Of a stretch of 64,000 nucleotides of DNA, positions 54,254-62,243 are shown one piece after another; position 1 is the stretch's first letter, and every line of letters begins with the position of its first letter. The translations under genes and the position numbers were made by a program. The stretch is taken from contig NZ_JACHMI010000001.1 of assembly GCF_014207985.1 (NCBI RefSeq), positions 4,075,001 to 4,139,000 on the forward strand. Direction: 5' to 3'. The DNA comes from Nonomuraea rubra. Lineage in GTDB: Bacteria; Actinomycetota; Actinomycetes; Streptosporangiales; Streptosporangiaceae. Under the pieces are notes generated by a model. That model did not search any database. It saw only the letters and a program-made list of their open reading frames with translations, and was not told the DNA's origin.

Positions 54254-55492
54254 ATGTCCGTGGCAGAGATCGCCACGTCCGCCGTCGTCCAGCAGAGTGC
54301 GCAGAGTCAGAAGAGCCGCCGCGGACTGCTGCTGCTGATCCTCGGCGCGTTGTCCGCGATCGGCCCCCTGTCCATCGACATGTACCTGCCCGCCCTGCCC
54401 TCCATCACCGCCGAGATGCTCAGCGGCGAGGCGCAGGTCCAGCTCACGCTCACCGCCTGTCTCATCGGCGTGTCGCTCGGCCAGGTGATCGCCGGCCCGC
54501 TCAGCGACGTACGCGGCCGGCGGGTGCCGCTGATGGTGGGCGTGGCCGGGTTCATGGTGGCCTCGCTGCTGTGCGCGTTCGCGCCCTCGGTGCCGATGCT
54601 CATCGCCTTCCGCCTGCTGCAGGGCATGCTGGGCGGCGCGGCGCTGGTCATCGTGCGGGCCGTCGTCCGCGACCTGTACGACGGCGCCGCCATCGCGCGC
54701 ATCTTCGCCACGCTGATGCTCGTCAGCGGGCTGGCCCCGATCCTGGCGCCCATCGCGGGCGCGCAGCTGCTGTCCTTCACCTCGTGGCGGGGCGTGTTCG
54801 TGGCGCTCAGCGTCGCGGGCGTCGTGCTGCTGCTGGCCGTGGTGGCGGGCGTCCGCGAGACGCTGCCCGCGGAACAGCGCGAGAGCGGCGGGCTCAGGCA
54901 CACCGCGAGCACGTTCTGGCACCTCCTGCGCGACCGCTCGTTCATGGGCTTCGCGCTGACCGGCGGCCTGTCGTTCGCGGCCATGTTCGGCTACATCTCG
55001 GGCTCGCCGTTCGTGCTCCAGGACGTGTACGGCGCCACGCCCCAGCAGTACTCCCTCATCTTCGCCGTGAACGCCCTGGCCCTGATCGCCACCTCCCAGC
55101 TCGGCGGCCGGCTGTCGGGACGGGTGCGGCCCGTCCTGCTCGTCCGCATCGGGCTCGCCGTGGCCCTGCTCGGCGCGGCCCTGCTGATGACCGCCGCGCT
55201 GGCGGATCTGGGCCTGTGGGGCATCGTGAGCGGGCTGGTCGTCATCATGGCGGGGCAGGGCCTCGTGCTGCCCGGCACCGGCGCGCTGGCGCTGGGATCC
55301 CAGCCCGCGCAGGTGGCGGGCAGCGCCTCGGCGCTGACCGGGGTGCTGCAGTTCGCGCTCGGCGCGGCCTCCGCCCCGCTGGTCGGACTTGCCGGAACCG
55401 GCTCCGCGGTGCCCATGGCGTGTGTCATGCTCGGGCTCTTCATCTGCTCGGCCCTGACGTTCACGATTCTGGGGCGAGCAAAAGTTAGGTAA
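54254..55492 (+). CDS. Bcr/CflA-type MFS multidrug exporter
   Basis: 412 residues with twelve transmembrane segments. Family markers: IGPLSIDMYLPALPSI in TM1 and PLSDVRGRRVPLMVG (A-motif) near 80, RLLQGMLGGAALVIVRAVVRDL in TM4, all typical of the Bcr/CflA drug-proton antiporters (bicyclomycin, chloramphenicol and others). GAGGGAGAGGGG precedes ATG 54254, partly inside the hairpin arm. A two-codon leader ORF and hairpin upstream suggest antibiotic-responsive expression. The 3' end overlaps an IdeR-like box that belongs to the sufR promoter region. Confidence 0.9.
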   Translation: MSVAEIATSAVVQQSAQSQKSRRGLLLLILGALSAIGPLSIDMYLPALPSITAEMLSGEAQVQLTLTACLIGVSLGQVIAGPLSDVRGRRVPLMVGVAGFMVASLLCAFAPSVPMLIAFRLLQGMLGGAALVIVRAVVRDLYDGAAIARIFATLMLVSGLAPILAPIAGAQLLSFTSWRGVFVALSVAGVVLLLAVVAGVRETLPAEQRESGGLRHTASTFWHLLRDRSFMGFALTGGLSFAAMFGYISGSPFVLQDVYGATPQQYSLIFAVNALALIATSQLGGRLSGRVRPVLLVRIGLAVALLGAALLMTAALADLGLWGIVSGLVVIMAGQGLVLPGTGALALGSQPAQVAGSASALTGVLQFALGAASAPLVGLAGTGSAVPMACVMLGLFICSALTFTILGRAKVR

Positions 55493-55503
55493 GGCTACCC
55501 TGC
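55485..55503. promoter_or_regulatory. Candidate IdeR/DtxR iron box upstream of sufR
   Basis: TTAGGTAAGGCTACCCTGC matches the IdeR/DmdR consensus TTAGGTTAGGCTAACCTAA at 15 of 19 positions. It overlaps the last codons of the MFS gene and lies 73 bp before the sufR start. Confidence 0.55.
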
Positions 55504-55509
55504 GTGACA

Positions 55510-55559
55510 AATTCCATTCCCGTGCCTGCTCAGATCCGTTTGTGATGCGGGAAGGAATT
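55510..55559. repeat. Inverted repeat in the sufR promoter region
   Basis: AATTCCATTCCCG (55510-55522) pairs with CGGGAAGGAATT (55548-55559), 12 bp with a one-base bulge, across 25 nt. It lies between the iron box and the SufR site. Role unknown. Confidence 0.55.
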
Positions 55560-55564
55560 ACGGC

Positions 55565-55579
55565 ACACTGATGTTGTGA
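55565..55579. promoter_or_regulatory. SufR operator overlapping the sufR start codon
   Basis: ACACT-N5-TGTGA (55565-55579) is an exact match to the inverted repeat I recall for Mycobacterium tuberculosis SufR. It includes the GTG start codon (55576-55578) of sufR, which fits autorepression. Confidence 0.65.
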
Positions 55580-56283
55580 AAAACATGCCCTTGATGGAGC
55601 CCGGTGGTGAGCGCGGCACCCGCGCCCGCGTGGCCAGGCTGATTCTTGAGCATGGTCCCATCGCGGCCGCGGCACTCGGCGAGCGGCTCGGGCTCACGCC
55701 CGCCGCCGTGCGGCGTCACCTCGACGCGCTGCTGGCCGATGGGATGATAGAGCCTCGCACCGTCCGCCCGCTCGGGCAGCGCGGGCGCGGACGGCCGGCC
55801 AAGCTGTTCGCGATCACCGACGCGGGGCGCAGTGCTTTCGAGCACGCCTACGACGACCTGGCCGGCAGCGCGCTGCGCTTCCTGGCCGAGCGTCTGGGGC
55901 GAGAAGCCGTGTCCGACTTCGCTCGCGAGCAGGTGTCGAGCCTGCTCAAGCGGCTGGAGCCGGTCATGGCGACGGTGCCCGCGGACCAGCGCGTACAGGT
56001 GCTGGCGCAGGCGCTGTCGGCAGAGGGGTACGCCGCCTCGGCCAGCAAGGCCAAGTCGGGCGGCGACCAGCTCTGCCAGCACCACTGCCCGGTGGCGCAC
56101 GCGGCCGCGGAGTTCCCGCAGCTGTGTGAGGCCGAGACGGAGGCGTTCGCGCAGCTGCTCGGCACCCCGGTGCAGCGCCTGGCCACGATCGCCCACGGCG
56201 ACGGGGTGTGCACGACGCACGTGTCCCCGCAGTCATTGGCCGATTCCGCACATAGAGACAAGAGCAAGGAGACCGGAAGGTGA
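55576..56283 (+). CDS. sufR: SufR-like Fe-S cluster-sensing repressor
   Basis: 235 residues. Winged HTH ([32 protein letters not shown], about 20-52) of the ArsR/DeoR type, then a C-terminal cluster-binding region with [18 protein letters not shown] near 167-184, the C-X3-C-X12-C pattern of SufR, and a further Cys in GVCTTHV. It binds an Fe-S cluster and represses the suf operon when clusters are sufficient. GTG 55576 lies inside the operator; CACACT (55564-55569) could be a -10 giving leaderless mRNA. Its stop overlaps the sufB start (GTGA). Confidence 0.93.
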   Translation: MKNMPLMEPGGERGTRARVARLILEHGPIAAAALGERLGLTPAAVRRHLDALLADGMIEPRTVRPLGQRGRGRPAKLFAITDAGRSAFEHAYDDLAGSALRFLAERLGREAVSDFAREQVSSLLKRLEPVMATVPADQRVQVLAQALSAEGYAASASKAKSGGDQLCQHHCPVAHAAAEFPQLCEAETEAFAQLLGTPVQRLATIAHGDGVCTTHVSPQSLADSAHRDKSKETGR

Positions 56284-57692
56284 CTGTCACCGACCGCCCG
56301 GAGCTGGAAGGCCTCGGGAATTACAAGTTCGGCTGGGCCGACCCGGATGCCGCGGGCGCGGCGGCCAAGCGAGGCCTGTCCGAGGAGGTCGTCCGCAACA
56401 TCTCCGCGCTCAAGAACGAGCCGGAGTGGATGCTCGACCTTCGCCTGAAGGGCCTCCGCCTGTTCGACAAGAAGCCGCTGCCCACCTGGGGTTCCGACCT
56501 CACCGGCATCGACTTCGACAACATCAAGTACTTCGTGCGCTCCACCGAGAAGCAGGCCGCTTCCTGGGACGAGCTGCCCGCCGACATCAAGAACACCTAC
56601 GACAAGCTCGGCATCCCCGAGGCGGAGAAGCAGCGCCTCATCGCCGGCGTCGCGGCCCAGTACGAGTCCGAGGTCGTCTATCACAAGATCCGTGAGGACC
56701 TCGAGGAGAAGGGTGTCATCTTCGTCGACACCGACACGGGCCTGAAGGAGCACGAGGAGCTCTTCAAGGAGTACTTCGGCTCGGTGATCCCGGTGGGCGA
56801 CAACAAGTTCGCCGCGCTCAACACCGCCGTGTGGTCCGGTGGCTCGTTCATCTACGTGCCGCCGAACGTCGAGGTCGAGATCCCGCTGCAGGCCTACTTC
56901 CGGATCAACACCGAGAACATGGGCCAGTTCGAGCGGACCCTGATCATCGTCGACGAGAACAGCTACGTGCACTACGTCGAGGGCTGTACCGCGCCGATCT
57001 ACTCCTCCGACTCGCTGCACAGCGCGGTCGTCGAGATCATCGTGAAGAAGAACGCCCGCTGCCGTTACACGACCATCCAGAACTGGTCGAACAACGTCTA
57101 CAACCTGGTCACCAAGCGCGCCGTCGCCTACGAGGGCGCGACCATGGAGTGGATCGACGGCAACATCGGCTCCAAGGTCACGATGAAGTACCCGGCCGTC
57201 TACCTGATGGGTGAGCACGCCAAGGGCGAGACGCTGAGCGTCGCGTTCGCCGGCGAGGGCCAGCACCAGGACGCCGGCTCCAAGATGGTGCACCTGGCGC
57301 CCAACACCAGCTCCAGCGTCATCTCCAAGTCGGTGGCGCGCGGCGGCGGCCGCACCTCCTACCGCGGTCTCGTGCAGATCGAGGAGGGCGCCCACGGCAG
57401 CGCCAGCACCGTCAAGTGCGACGCCCTGCTGGTCGACCAGATCAGCCGCTCCGACACCTACCCCTACGTCGACGTCCGCGAGGACGACGTCTCGATGGGC
57501 CACGAGGCCACGGTCTCCAAGGTCAGCGAGGACCAGCTGTTCTACCTCATGAGCCGCGGGCTCGACGAGGACGAGGCGATGGCGATGATCGTGCGCGGCT
57601 TCGTGGAGCCGATCGCGCGTGAGCTGCCCATGGAGTACGCGCTCGAGCTGAACCGGCTGATCGAGCTGCAGATGGAAGGAGCCGTCGGCTGA
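56280..57692 (+). CDS. sufB: SufB, Fe-S cluster assembly scaffold
   Basis: 470 residues, scaffold subunit of the SufBCD complex. The conserved core is seen: [33 protein letters not shown] near 196-228, YVEGCTAP with the conserved Cys near 237, [14 protein letters not shown], and HVHLAP-like [12 protein letters not shown]. The C-terminal [15 protein letters not shown] is shared with SufD. GTG 56280 overlaps the sufR stop. Unlike the M. tuberculosis homologue, no intein interrupts it. It is first structural gene, translationally coupled to its repressor. Confidence 0.97.
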   Translation: MTVTDRPELEGLGNYKFGWADPDAAGAAAKRGLSEEVVRNISALKNEPEWMLDLRLKGLRLFDKKPLPTWGSDLTGIDFDNIKYFVRSTEKQAASWDELPADIKNTYDKLGIPEAEKQRLIAGVAAQYESEVVYHKIREDLEEKGVIFVDTDTGLKEHEELFKEYFGSVIPVGDNKFAALNTAVWSGGSFIYVPPNVEVEIPLQAYFRINTENMGQFERTLIIVDENSYVHYVEGCTAPIYSSDSLHSAVVEIIVKKNARCRYTTIQNWSNNVYNLVTKRAVAYEGATMEWIDGNIGSKVTMKYPAVYLMGEHAKGETLSVAFAGEGQHQDAGSKMVHLAPNTSSSVISKSVARGGGRTSYRGLVQIEEGAHGSASTVKCDALLVDQISRSDTYPYVDVREDDVSMGHEATVSKVSEDQLFYLMSRGLDEDEAMAMIVRGFVEPIARELPMEYALELNRLIELQMEGAVG

Positions 57693-58813
57693 TGGGCCTG
57701 AACGAGAAGCCCCTGTCGACCCTGCACGAGAAGGCGTCCTACGACCTGGGCGACTTCGAGGTCCCGACCGGGCGCGAGGAGGCGTGGCGCTTCACGCCGC
57801 TGTCCCGCCTGAAGGGCCTGCACAACGGCAAGGCCGACCCGGTCGGCCACGTCCGCGTGGACGTGGACGCCGCCCCCGAGGTCACCGTCGAGACGGTCGG
57901 CCGCGACGACGCCCGCGTGGGCAAGTCGTTCATGCCGACCGACCGGGTCAGCGCCCAGGCGTGGAACAGCTTCGAGAAGGCCACCGTGATCACGGTGCCG
58001 CGCGAGGCCGTCACCTCCAAGCCGACCGTGCTGACGCTGACGGGCGAGGGCGACGGCGCCACCTACGGCCACATCGTGGTCAAGGTGGAGCCGATGGCCG
58101 AGGCCGTGCTGGTGCTCGACCACAAGGGCAGCGCCGTCTACGCCGACAACATCGAGTTCGTCGTCGGCGACGGGGCGAGCCTGCGGGTCGTCAGCCTGCA
58201 GGACTGGGAGGACGACGCGGTCCACGTCTCCCACCACCACGCGCAGCTCGCCAAGGACGCCACCTTCCGCAGCTTCGTGGTGACGCTCGGCGGCGACCTC
58301 GTACGCCTGTCGCCCAGCGTCACCTACACCGCGCCGGGCGGCGACGCCGACATGTCGGGCGTCTACTTCGTGGACGCCGGGCAGCACCTGGAGCACCGCC
58401 TGCTGGTCGACCACTCGCAGCCCAACTGCAAGAGCAACGTCGACTACCGCGGCGCCCTGCAGGGCGAGGCCGCGCACGCCGTCTGGATCGGCGACGTGAT
58501 CATCAGGGTCGAGGCCGAGGGCACCGACACCTACGAGCTCAACCGCAACCTCATCCTCACCGACGGCGCCCGCGCCGACTCGGTGCCCAACCTGGAGATC
58601 CTCACCGGTGAGGTCGCCGGCGCGGGGCACGCCTCCGCCTCCGGCCGCCTCGACGACGAGCACATCTTCTACCTCCAGGCCCGCGGCATCCCCTACGACG
58701 AGGCTCGCCGCCTGGTCGTGCGGGGCTTCCTCGGCCAGCTGGTCGAGAAGATCCAGATCGAGGAGATCCGCGACCGCGTCATGAACGCGCTGGAAGCGGA
58801 ACTGGGCCGATGA
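57692..58813 (+). CDS. sufD: SufD, Fe-S cluster assembly protein
   Basis: 373 residues, SufB paralogue completing the SufBC2D scaffold. N-terminal GREEAWRFTPLSRLKGL, core IRVEAEGTDTYELNRNLILTDGA, conserved His in QPNCKSNVDYRGAL, and the C-terminal GIPYDEARRLVVRGFLGQLVEKI matching the SufB end. ATG 57692 shares one base with the sufB stop (TGATG). Its own stop overlaps the Rieske gene as ATGA. Confidence 0.96.
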   Translation: MGLNEKPLSTLHEKASYDLGDFEVPTGREEAWRFTPLSRLKGLHNGKADPVGHVRVDVDAAPEVTVETVGRDDARVGKSFMPTDRVSAQAWNSFEKATVITVPREAVTSKPTVLTLTGEGDGATYGHIVVKVEPMAEAVLVLDHKGSAVYADNIEFVVGDGASLRVVSLQDWEDDAVHVSHHHAQLAKDATFRSFVVTLGGDLVRLSPSVTYTAPGGDADMSGVYFVDAGQHLEHRLLVDHSQPNCKSNVDYRGALQGEAAHAVWIGDVIIRVEAEGTDTYELNRNLILTDGARADSVPNLEILTGEVAGAGHASASGRLDDEHIFYLQARGIPYDEARRLVVRGFLGQLVEKIQIEEIRDRVMNALEAELGR

Positions 58814-59133
58814 GCTTCGAGAAGGTGTGCAAGCTCGCGGACATCCCCGACGGGGGTGTCATCGGCGTCGAGGTCGGTTCCGACGAGACGCCGGTGGCGC
58901 TGGTCCGCAAGGGCGAGGAGGTCTTCGCCCTGCACGACGTCTGCTCCCACGCCGAGGTCAAGCTCAGCGAGGGCGAGGTGTACGACGGCACCCTGGAGTG
59001 CTGGTTGCACGGCTCGTGCTTCGACATCAACACCGGCAAGCCCACCGGGCCGCCCGCCACCCAACCCGTGAACGTCTACACAGTGAAGATCGACGGCGAT
59101 GACGTCCTCGTCTCGCTCTCGAAGGAGTCCTAA
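58810..59133 (+). CDS. Rieske-type ferredoxin of the suf operon
   Basis: 107 residues, soluble, NirD/BphF-like Rieske ferredoxin. Ligand motifs CSHAEV near 46-51 (C-X-H) and CWLHGSCF near 65-72 (C-X2-H). It lacks a signal peptide, unlike the three Rieske lipoproteins at 3.5-5.0 kb. Its position between sufD and sufC is common in actinobacteria; it may supply electrons for cluster assembly or be a client, neither of which the sequence decides. ATG 58810 overlaps the sufD stop. Confidence 0.93.
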   Translation: MSFEKVCKLADIPDGGVIGVEVGSDETPVALVRKGEEVFALHDVCSHAEVKLSEGEVYDGTLECWLHGSCFDINTGKPTGPPATQPVNVYTVKIDGDDVLVSLSKES

Positions 59134-59137
59134 GCAC

Positions 59138-59884
59138 ATGTCCACCCTTGAGATCCGTGACCTCCAGGTCGCCGTCGAGGACAAGGAAATCCTGCGCGGC
59201 GTCAACCTGACCGTGAAGGCCGGGCAGACCCACGCCATCATGGGCCCGAACGGCTCGGGCAAGTCCACGCTCGCGTACGCGATCGCCGGTCACCCGAAGT
59301 ACACGATCACCGGCGGCCAGGTGCTGCTCGACGGCGTGGACCTGCTGGAGATGTCCGTCGACGAGCGCGCCCGCGCCGGCCTGTTCCTGGCCATGCAGTA
59401 CCCCGTCGAGGTGCCCGGCGTCTCGGTGTCCAACTTCCTGCGCTCGGCCGTCACCGCCGTCCGCGGCGAGGCGCCGAAGCTGCGCGAGTTCGCCAAGGAC
59501 CTCAAGTCCGGCATGGACGCCCTGTCCATCGACCCGGCCTTCGCCCAGCGCAACCTGAACGAGGGCTTCTCCGGCGGCGAGAAGAAGCGCCACGAGATCC
59601 TCCAGATGGAGCTGCTCAAGCCGAAGATCGCGGTGCTCGACGAGACCGACTCCGGCCTCGACGTCGACGCGCTGCGCGTGGTGTCGGAGGGCATCAACCG
59701 CTTCCGCGCCACCGGCGAGACCGGCGTGCTGCTGATCACGCACTACACCCGCATCCTGCGTTACGTGAAGCCGGACTTCGTGCACGTGTTCGCGGCCGGC
59801 CGGATCGTCGAGGAGGGCGGCCCCGAACTGGCCGAGAAGCTCGAAGCCGAGGGCTACGAGCAGTACACGAAGGCATCTGCATGA
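59138..59884 (+). CDS. sufC: SufC, Fe-S assembly ATPase
   Basis: 248 residues, ABC-type ATPase of SufBCD. Walker A GPNGSGKSTLAYAIAGHP near 34, SufC-type Q-loop LAMQYPVEVPG near 85, signature EGFSGGEKKRHEILQ near 147 and Walker B IAVLDETDSGLDVDAL near 166 (DETDSGLD is characteristic of SufC). GAAGGAG precedes ATG 59138. The stop overlaps sufS (ATGA). Confidence 0.97.
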   Translation: MSTLEIRDLQVAVEDKEILRGVNLTVKAGQTHAIMGPNGSGKSTLAYAIAGHPKYTITGGQVLLDGVDLLEMSVDERARAGLFLAMQYPVEVPGVSVSNFLRSAVTAVRGEAPKLREFAKDLKSGMDALSIDPAFAQRNLNEGFSGGEKKRHEILQMELLKPKIAVLDETDSGLDVDALRVVSEGINRFRATGETGVLLITHYTRILRYVKPDFVHVFAAGRIVEEGGPELAEKLEAEGYEQYTKASA

Positions 59885-61137
59885 CTTTGTCCAGCTTCGA
59901 TGTGGAGAAGATCAGGAAGGACTTCCCGGTCTTCTCCCGCGAGCTGCCCGACGGGCGACCGCTCGTCTATCTCGACTCGGGCAACTCCTCACAGAAGCCC
60001 AACCAGGTCATCGAGACCATGCGGGAGCACCTGGCGCTGCACTACAGCAACGTCGGGCGCGCCATGCACGTGCTCGGCGCCGAGTCGACCGACGCCTTCG
60101 AGAACGCCCGCGACAAGGTCGCGGGCTTCGTCGGGGCGCCGTCCCGCGACGAGGTGATCTTCACCAAGAACGCCTCCGAGGCGCTCAACCTGCTGGCCTA
60201 CAGCTTCGGCAACCCGGCCAACACCGATCCCCGCTTCACCCTCGGCCCCGGTGACGAGATCGTCATCTCCGAGATGGAGCACCACTCCAACATCGTGCCG
60301 TGGCAGCTGCTCGCGCAGCGCACCGGCGCGAGCCTGAAGTGGTTCGGCGTCACCGACGAGGGCCGGCTCGACTACGACCCCGCCGTCATCACCGAGCGGA
60401 CGAAGATCGTCTCGATCGCCCACCAGTCGAACGTGCTCGGCACGGTCAACCCGGTGGCCACGGTCGCCGCGCGGGCGCACGAGGTCGGGGCGCTGATCGC
60501 GCTCGACGCCTCCCAGTCCGTGCCGCACCACCCGGTGGACGTGACCGCGCTGGGCGCCGACTTCGTGGCCTTCACCGGCCACAAGATGGTCGGCCCCTCC
60601 GGCATCGGCGTGCTGTGGGGGCGGGCCGAGCTGCTGGAGTCGATGCCGCCGTTCCTCGGCGGTGGCGAGATGATCGAGGCGGTCTGGATGGACCGCTCGA
60701 CGTACGCGCCGATCCCGCACAAGTTCGAGGCGGGCACGCCGCCGATCGTCGAGGCCATCGGGCTCGGCGCGGCGGTCGACTACCTCACCGAGATCGGGCT
60801 CGACGCCATCGAGGCGCACGAGCGGGAGCTGACGGCGTACGCGCTGGAGGCCCTGCGCGAGGTGCCGACGCTGCGCGTGATCGGCCCGGAGACGCTGGAG
60901 CAGCGCGGGGGCACGGTGTCCTTCACCCTGGAGGGCATCCACCCGCACGACGTCGGGCAGATCCTGGACGACCAGTTCGGCGTGGCCGTCCGCGTCGGGC
61001 ACCACTGCGCGCGCCCGCTGCACCTGCGGTTCGGAATACCCGCGACCACGCGGGCGTCGTTCTACCTGTACACCACCACGGGCGAGATCGATGCCCTGGT
61101 GCGCGGCCTGCATCACGTTCAGAAGGTGTTCGCATAG
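59881..61137 (+). CDS. sufS: SufS, cysteine desulfurase
   Basis: 418 residues, type II PLP-dependent desulfurase supplying sulfur to SufU. PLP lysine in AFTGHKMVGPSGIGVLWG near 236, MEHHSNIVPWQ near 132, and the catalytic cysteine in RVGHHCARPLH near 378. The Cys sits in a short loop, as in SufS rather than IscS. ATG 59881 overlaps the sufC stop; 2 bp separate the stop from sufU. Confidence 0.96.
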   Translation: MTLSSFDVEKIRKDFPVFSRELPDGRPLVYLDSGNSSQKPNQVIETMREHLALHYSNVGRAMHVLGAESTDAFENARDKVAGFVGAPSRDEVIFTKNASEALNLLAYSFGNPANTDPRFTLGPGDEIVISEMEHHSNIVPWQLLAQRTGASLKWFGVTDEGRLDYDPAVITERTKIVSIAHQSNVLGTVNPVATVAARAHEVGALIALDASQSVPHHPVDVTALGADFVAFTGHKMVGPSGIGVLWGRAELLESMPPFLGGGEMIEAVWMDRSTYAPIPHKFEAGTPPIVEAIGLGAAVDYLTEIGLDAIEAHERELTAYALEALREVPTLRVIGPETLEQRGGTVSFTLEGIHPHDVGQILDDQFGVAVRVGHHCARPLHLRFGIPATTRASFYLYTTTGEIDALVRGLHHVQKVFA

Positions 61138-61139
61138 CC

Positions 61140-61580
61140 ATGATCGGCGAGTCGATGTACCAGGAGCTGATCCTGGAGCACTACAAGCACCCGCAGGGGC
61201 GGGGGCTGCGCGAGCCGTACGACGCCGAGGTTCACCACGTGAACCCGACGTGCGGCGACGAGATCACGCTCAGGGTCAAGGTGGGCGACGCCGGCAAGAT
61301 CCTGGACGTGTCCTACGAGGGGCAGGGCTGCTCGATCAGCCAGGCCGCCGCCTCGGTGCTGCACGAGCTGGCCACCGGCTCCACGGTGGACGAGACGCTC
61401 TCGGTCGTCGACGAGTTCACCCGGCTGATGCAGGGCAGGGGACAGGTGGAGGCCGACGAGGACGTCCTCGGCGACGCGGTCGCGTTCGCGGGCGTGGCCA
61501 AGTTCCCGGCACGCGTTAAATGTGCGTTGCTTTCGTGGATGGCCTATAAAGACGCTGTTGTGAGGAGTGCTGGCCAATGA
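61140..61580 (+). CDS. sufU: SufU, zinc-dependent sulfurtransferase for SufS
   Basis: 146 residues. Zinc and sulfur-accepting cysteines are visible in NPTCGDEI near 41, GQGCSISQAAASV near 66 and RVKCALLSW near 128. The family is IscU-like but acts as the sulfur acceptor of SufS in Gram-positives. ATG 61140 follows the sufS stop by 2 bp; a second start at ATG 61155 (MYQELI), where many homologues begin, is equally likely. The stop overlaps the next gene (ATGA). Confidence 0.94.
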   Translation: MIGESMYQELILEHYKHPQGRGLREPYDAEVHHVNPTCGDEITLRVKVGDAGKILDVSYEGQGCSISQAAASVLHELATGSTVDETLSVVDEFTRLMQGRGQVEADEDVLGDAVAFAGVAKFPARVKCALLSWMAYKDAVVRSAGQ

Positions 61581-61936
61581 GCAAGCCGACGGAGACGCCT
61601 ACCGGCTACGACGGTGACACGACCGTCGACGAGGTCATGGAGGCGCTCAAGGATGTCGTGGACCCGGAGCTCGGCATCAACGTCGTGGACCTGGGCCTGG
61701 TCTACGGGCTCAACCTCGACCCCGCCGACGGCGGGCAGCCCGTGTGCACCATCGACATGACGCTGACCAGCGCGGCCTGCCCGCTGACCGACGTGATCGA
61801 GGACCAGGCGCACTCGGCGCTGGACGGCATGGTCTCCGACGTGAAGATCAACTGGGTCTGGCTGCCGCCATGGGGCCCCGACAAGATCACCGACGAGGGG
61901 CGCGAGCAGCTCCGTATGCTAGGCTTTAACGTCTGA
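61577..61936 (+). CDS. sufT: SufT-like MIP18/DUF59 Fe-S assembly factor
   Basis: 119 residues, PaaD/MIP18 fold. Seen: EVMEALKDVVDPELGINVVDLGLVYGL near 18-44, and TSAACPLTD near 65-73 with the conserved Cys. Family members take part in Fe-S cluster maturation or delivery. ATG 61577 overlaps the sufU stop. It is last gene of the suf operon, followed by a terminator. Confidence 0.93.
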   Translation: MSKPTETPTGYDGDTTVDEVMEALKDVVDPELGINVVDLGLVYGLNLDPADGGQPVCTIDMTLTSAACPLTDVIEDQAHSALDGMVSDVKINWVWLPPWGPDKITDEGREQLRMLGFNV

Positions 61937-61949
61937 TCTTTCTGCTGTC

Positions 61950-61977
61950 ACCCCTGGCGGTAAACGTCAGGGGTTTA
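61950..61977 (+). terminator. Terminator of the suf operon
   Basis: Arms ACCCCTGGCG (61950-61959) and CGTCAGGGGT (61965-61974), 10 bp with one G.U, lie around a GTAAA loop and are followed by TT. Confidence 0.8.
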
Positions 61978-62243
61978 GCATGCTTGCGGGTTTCGGAAAG
62001 TCCGGACCCATCGCCGAGGAATATCCGATAACATCCCCGGCGTTGAGTTACAGGAACACCTGACGTCTCATCACGCGTCTCGCATCGCCTGCGGCCGGTG
62101 CCCCGGGTGTGTCCCCCCTCATCTTCACCCCGCCCTCATAGCGGCGGGTGCCCTTGAAACCTCGTGCGGCCTCCGGGGTCGTACGCCCTGGCTCGTCCTT
62201 TCGCAGAAGTGACGCGCCACTTCGACGGAAAGGCACGACTTTC
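61978..62243. other. Intergenic region and leader of the DEAD-box gene
   Basis: About 266 bp without a convincing ORF. A perfect hairpin GAAGTG-ACGCGC-CACTTC (62206-62223) lies 20 bp upstream of the helicase start. GGAAAGG (62227-62233) follows as the ribosome site. A structured, long leader would suit a cold- or stress-regulated helicase, but I cannot place the promoter. Confidence 0.45.

Noticed and set aside
56280..57692. Possible intein in SufB as in M. tuberculosis
   Set aside because: The reading frame is of normal length and motifs run on without an insertion.
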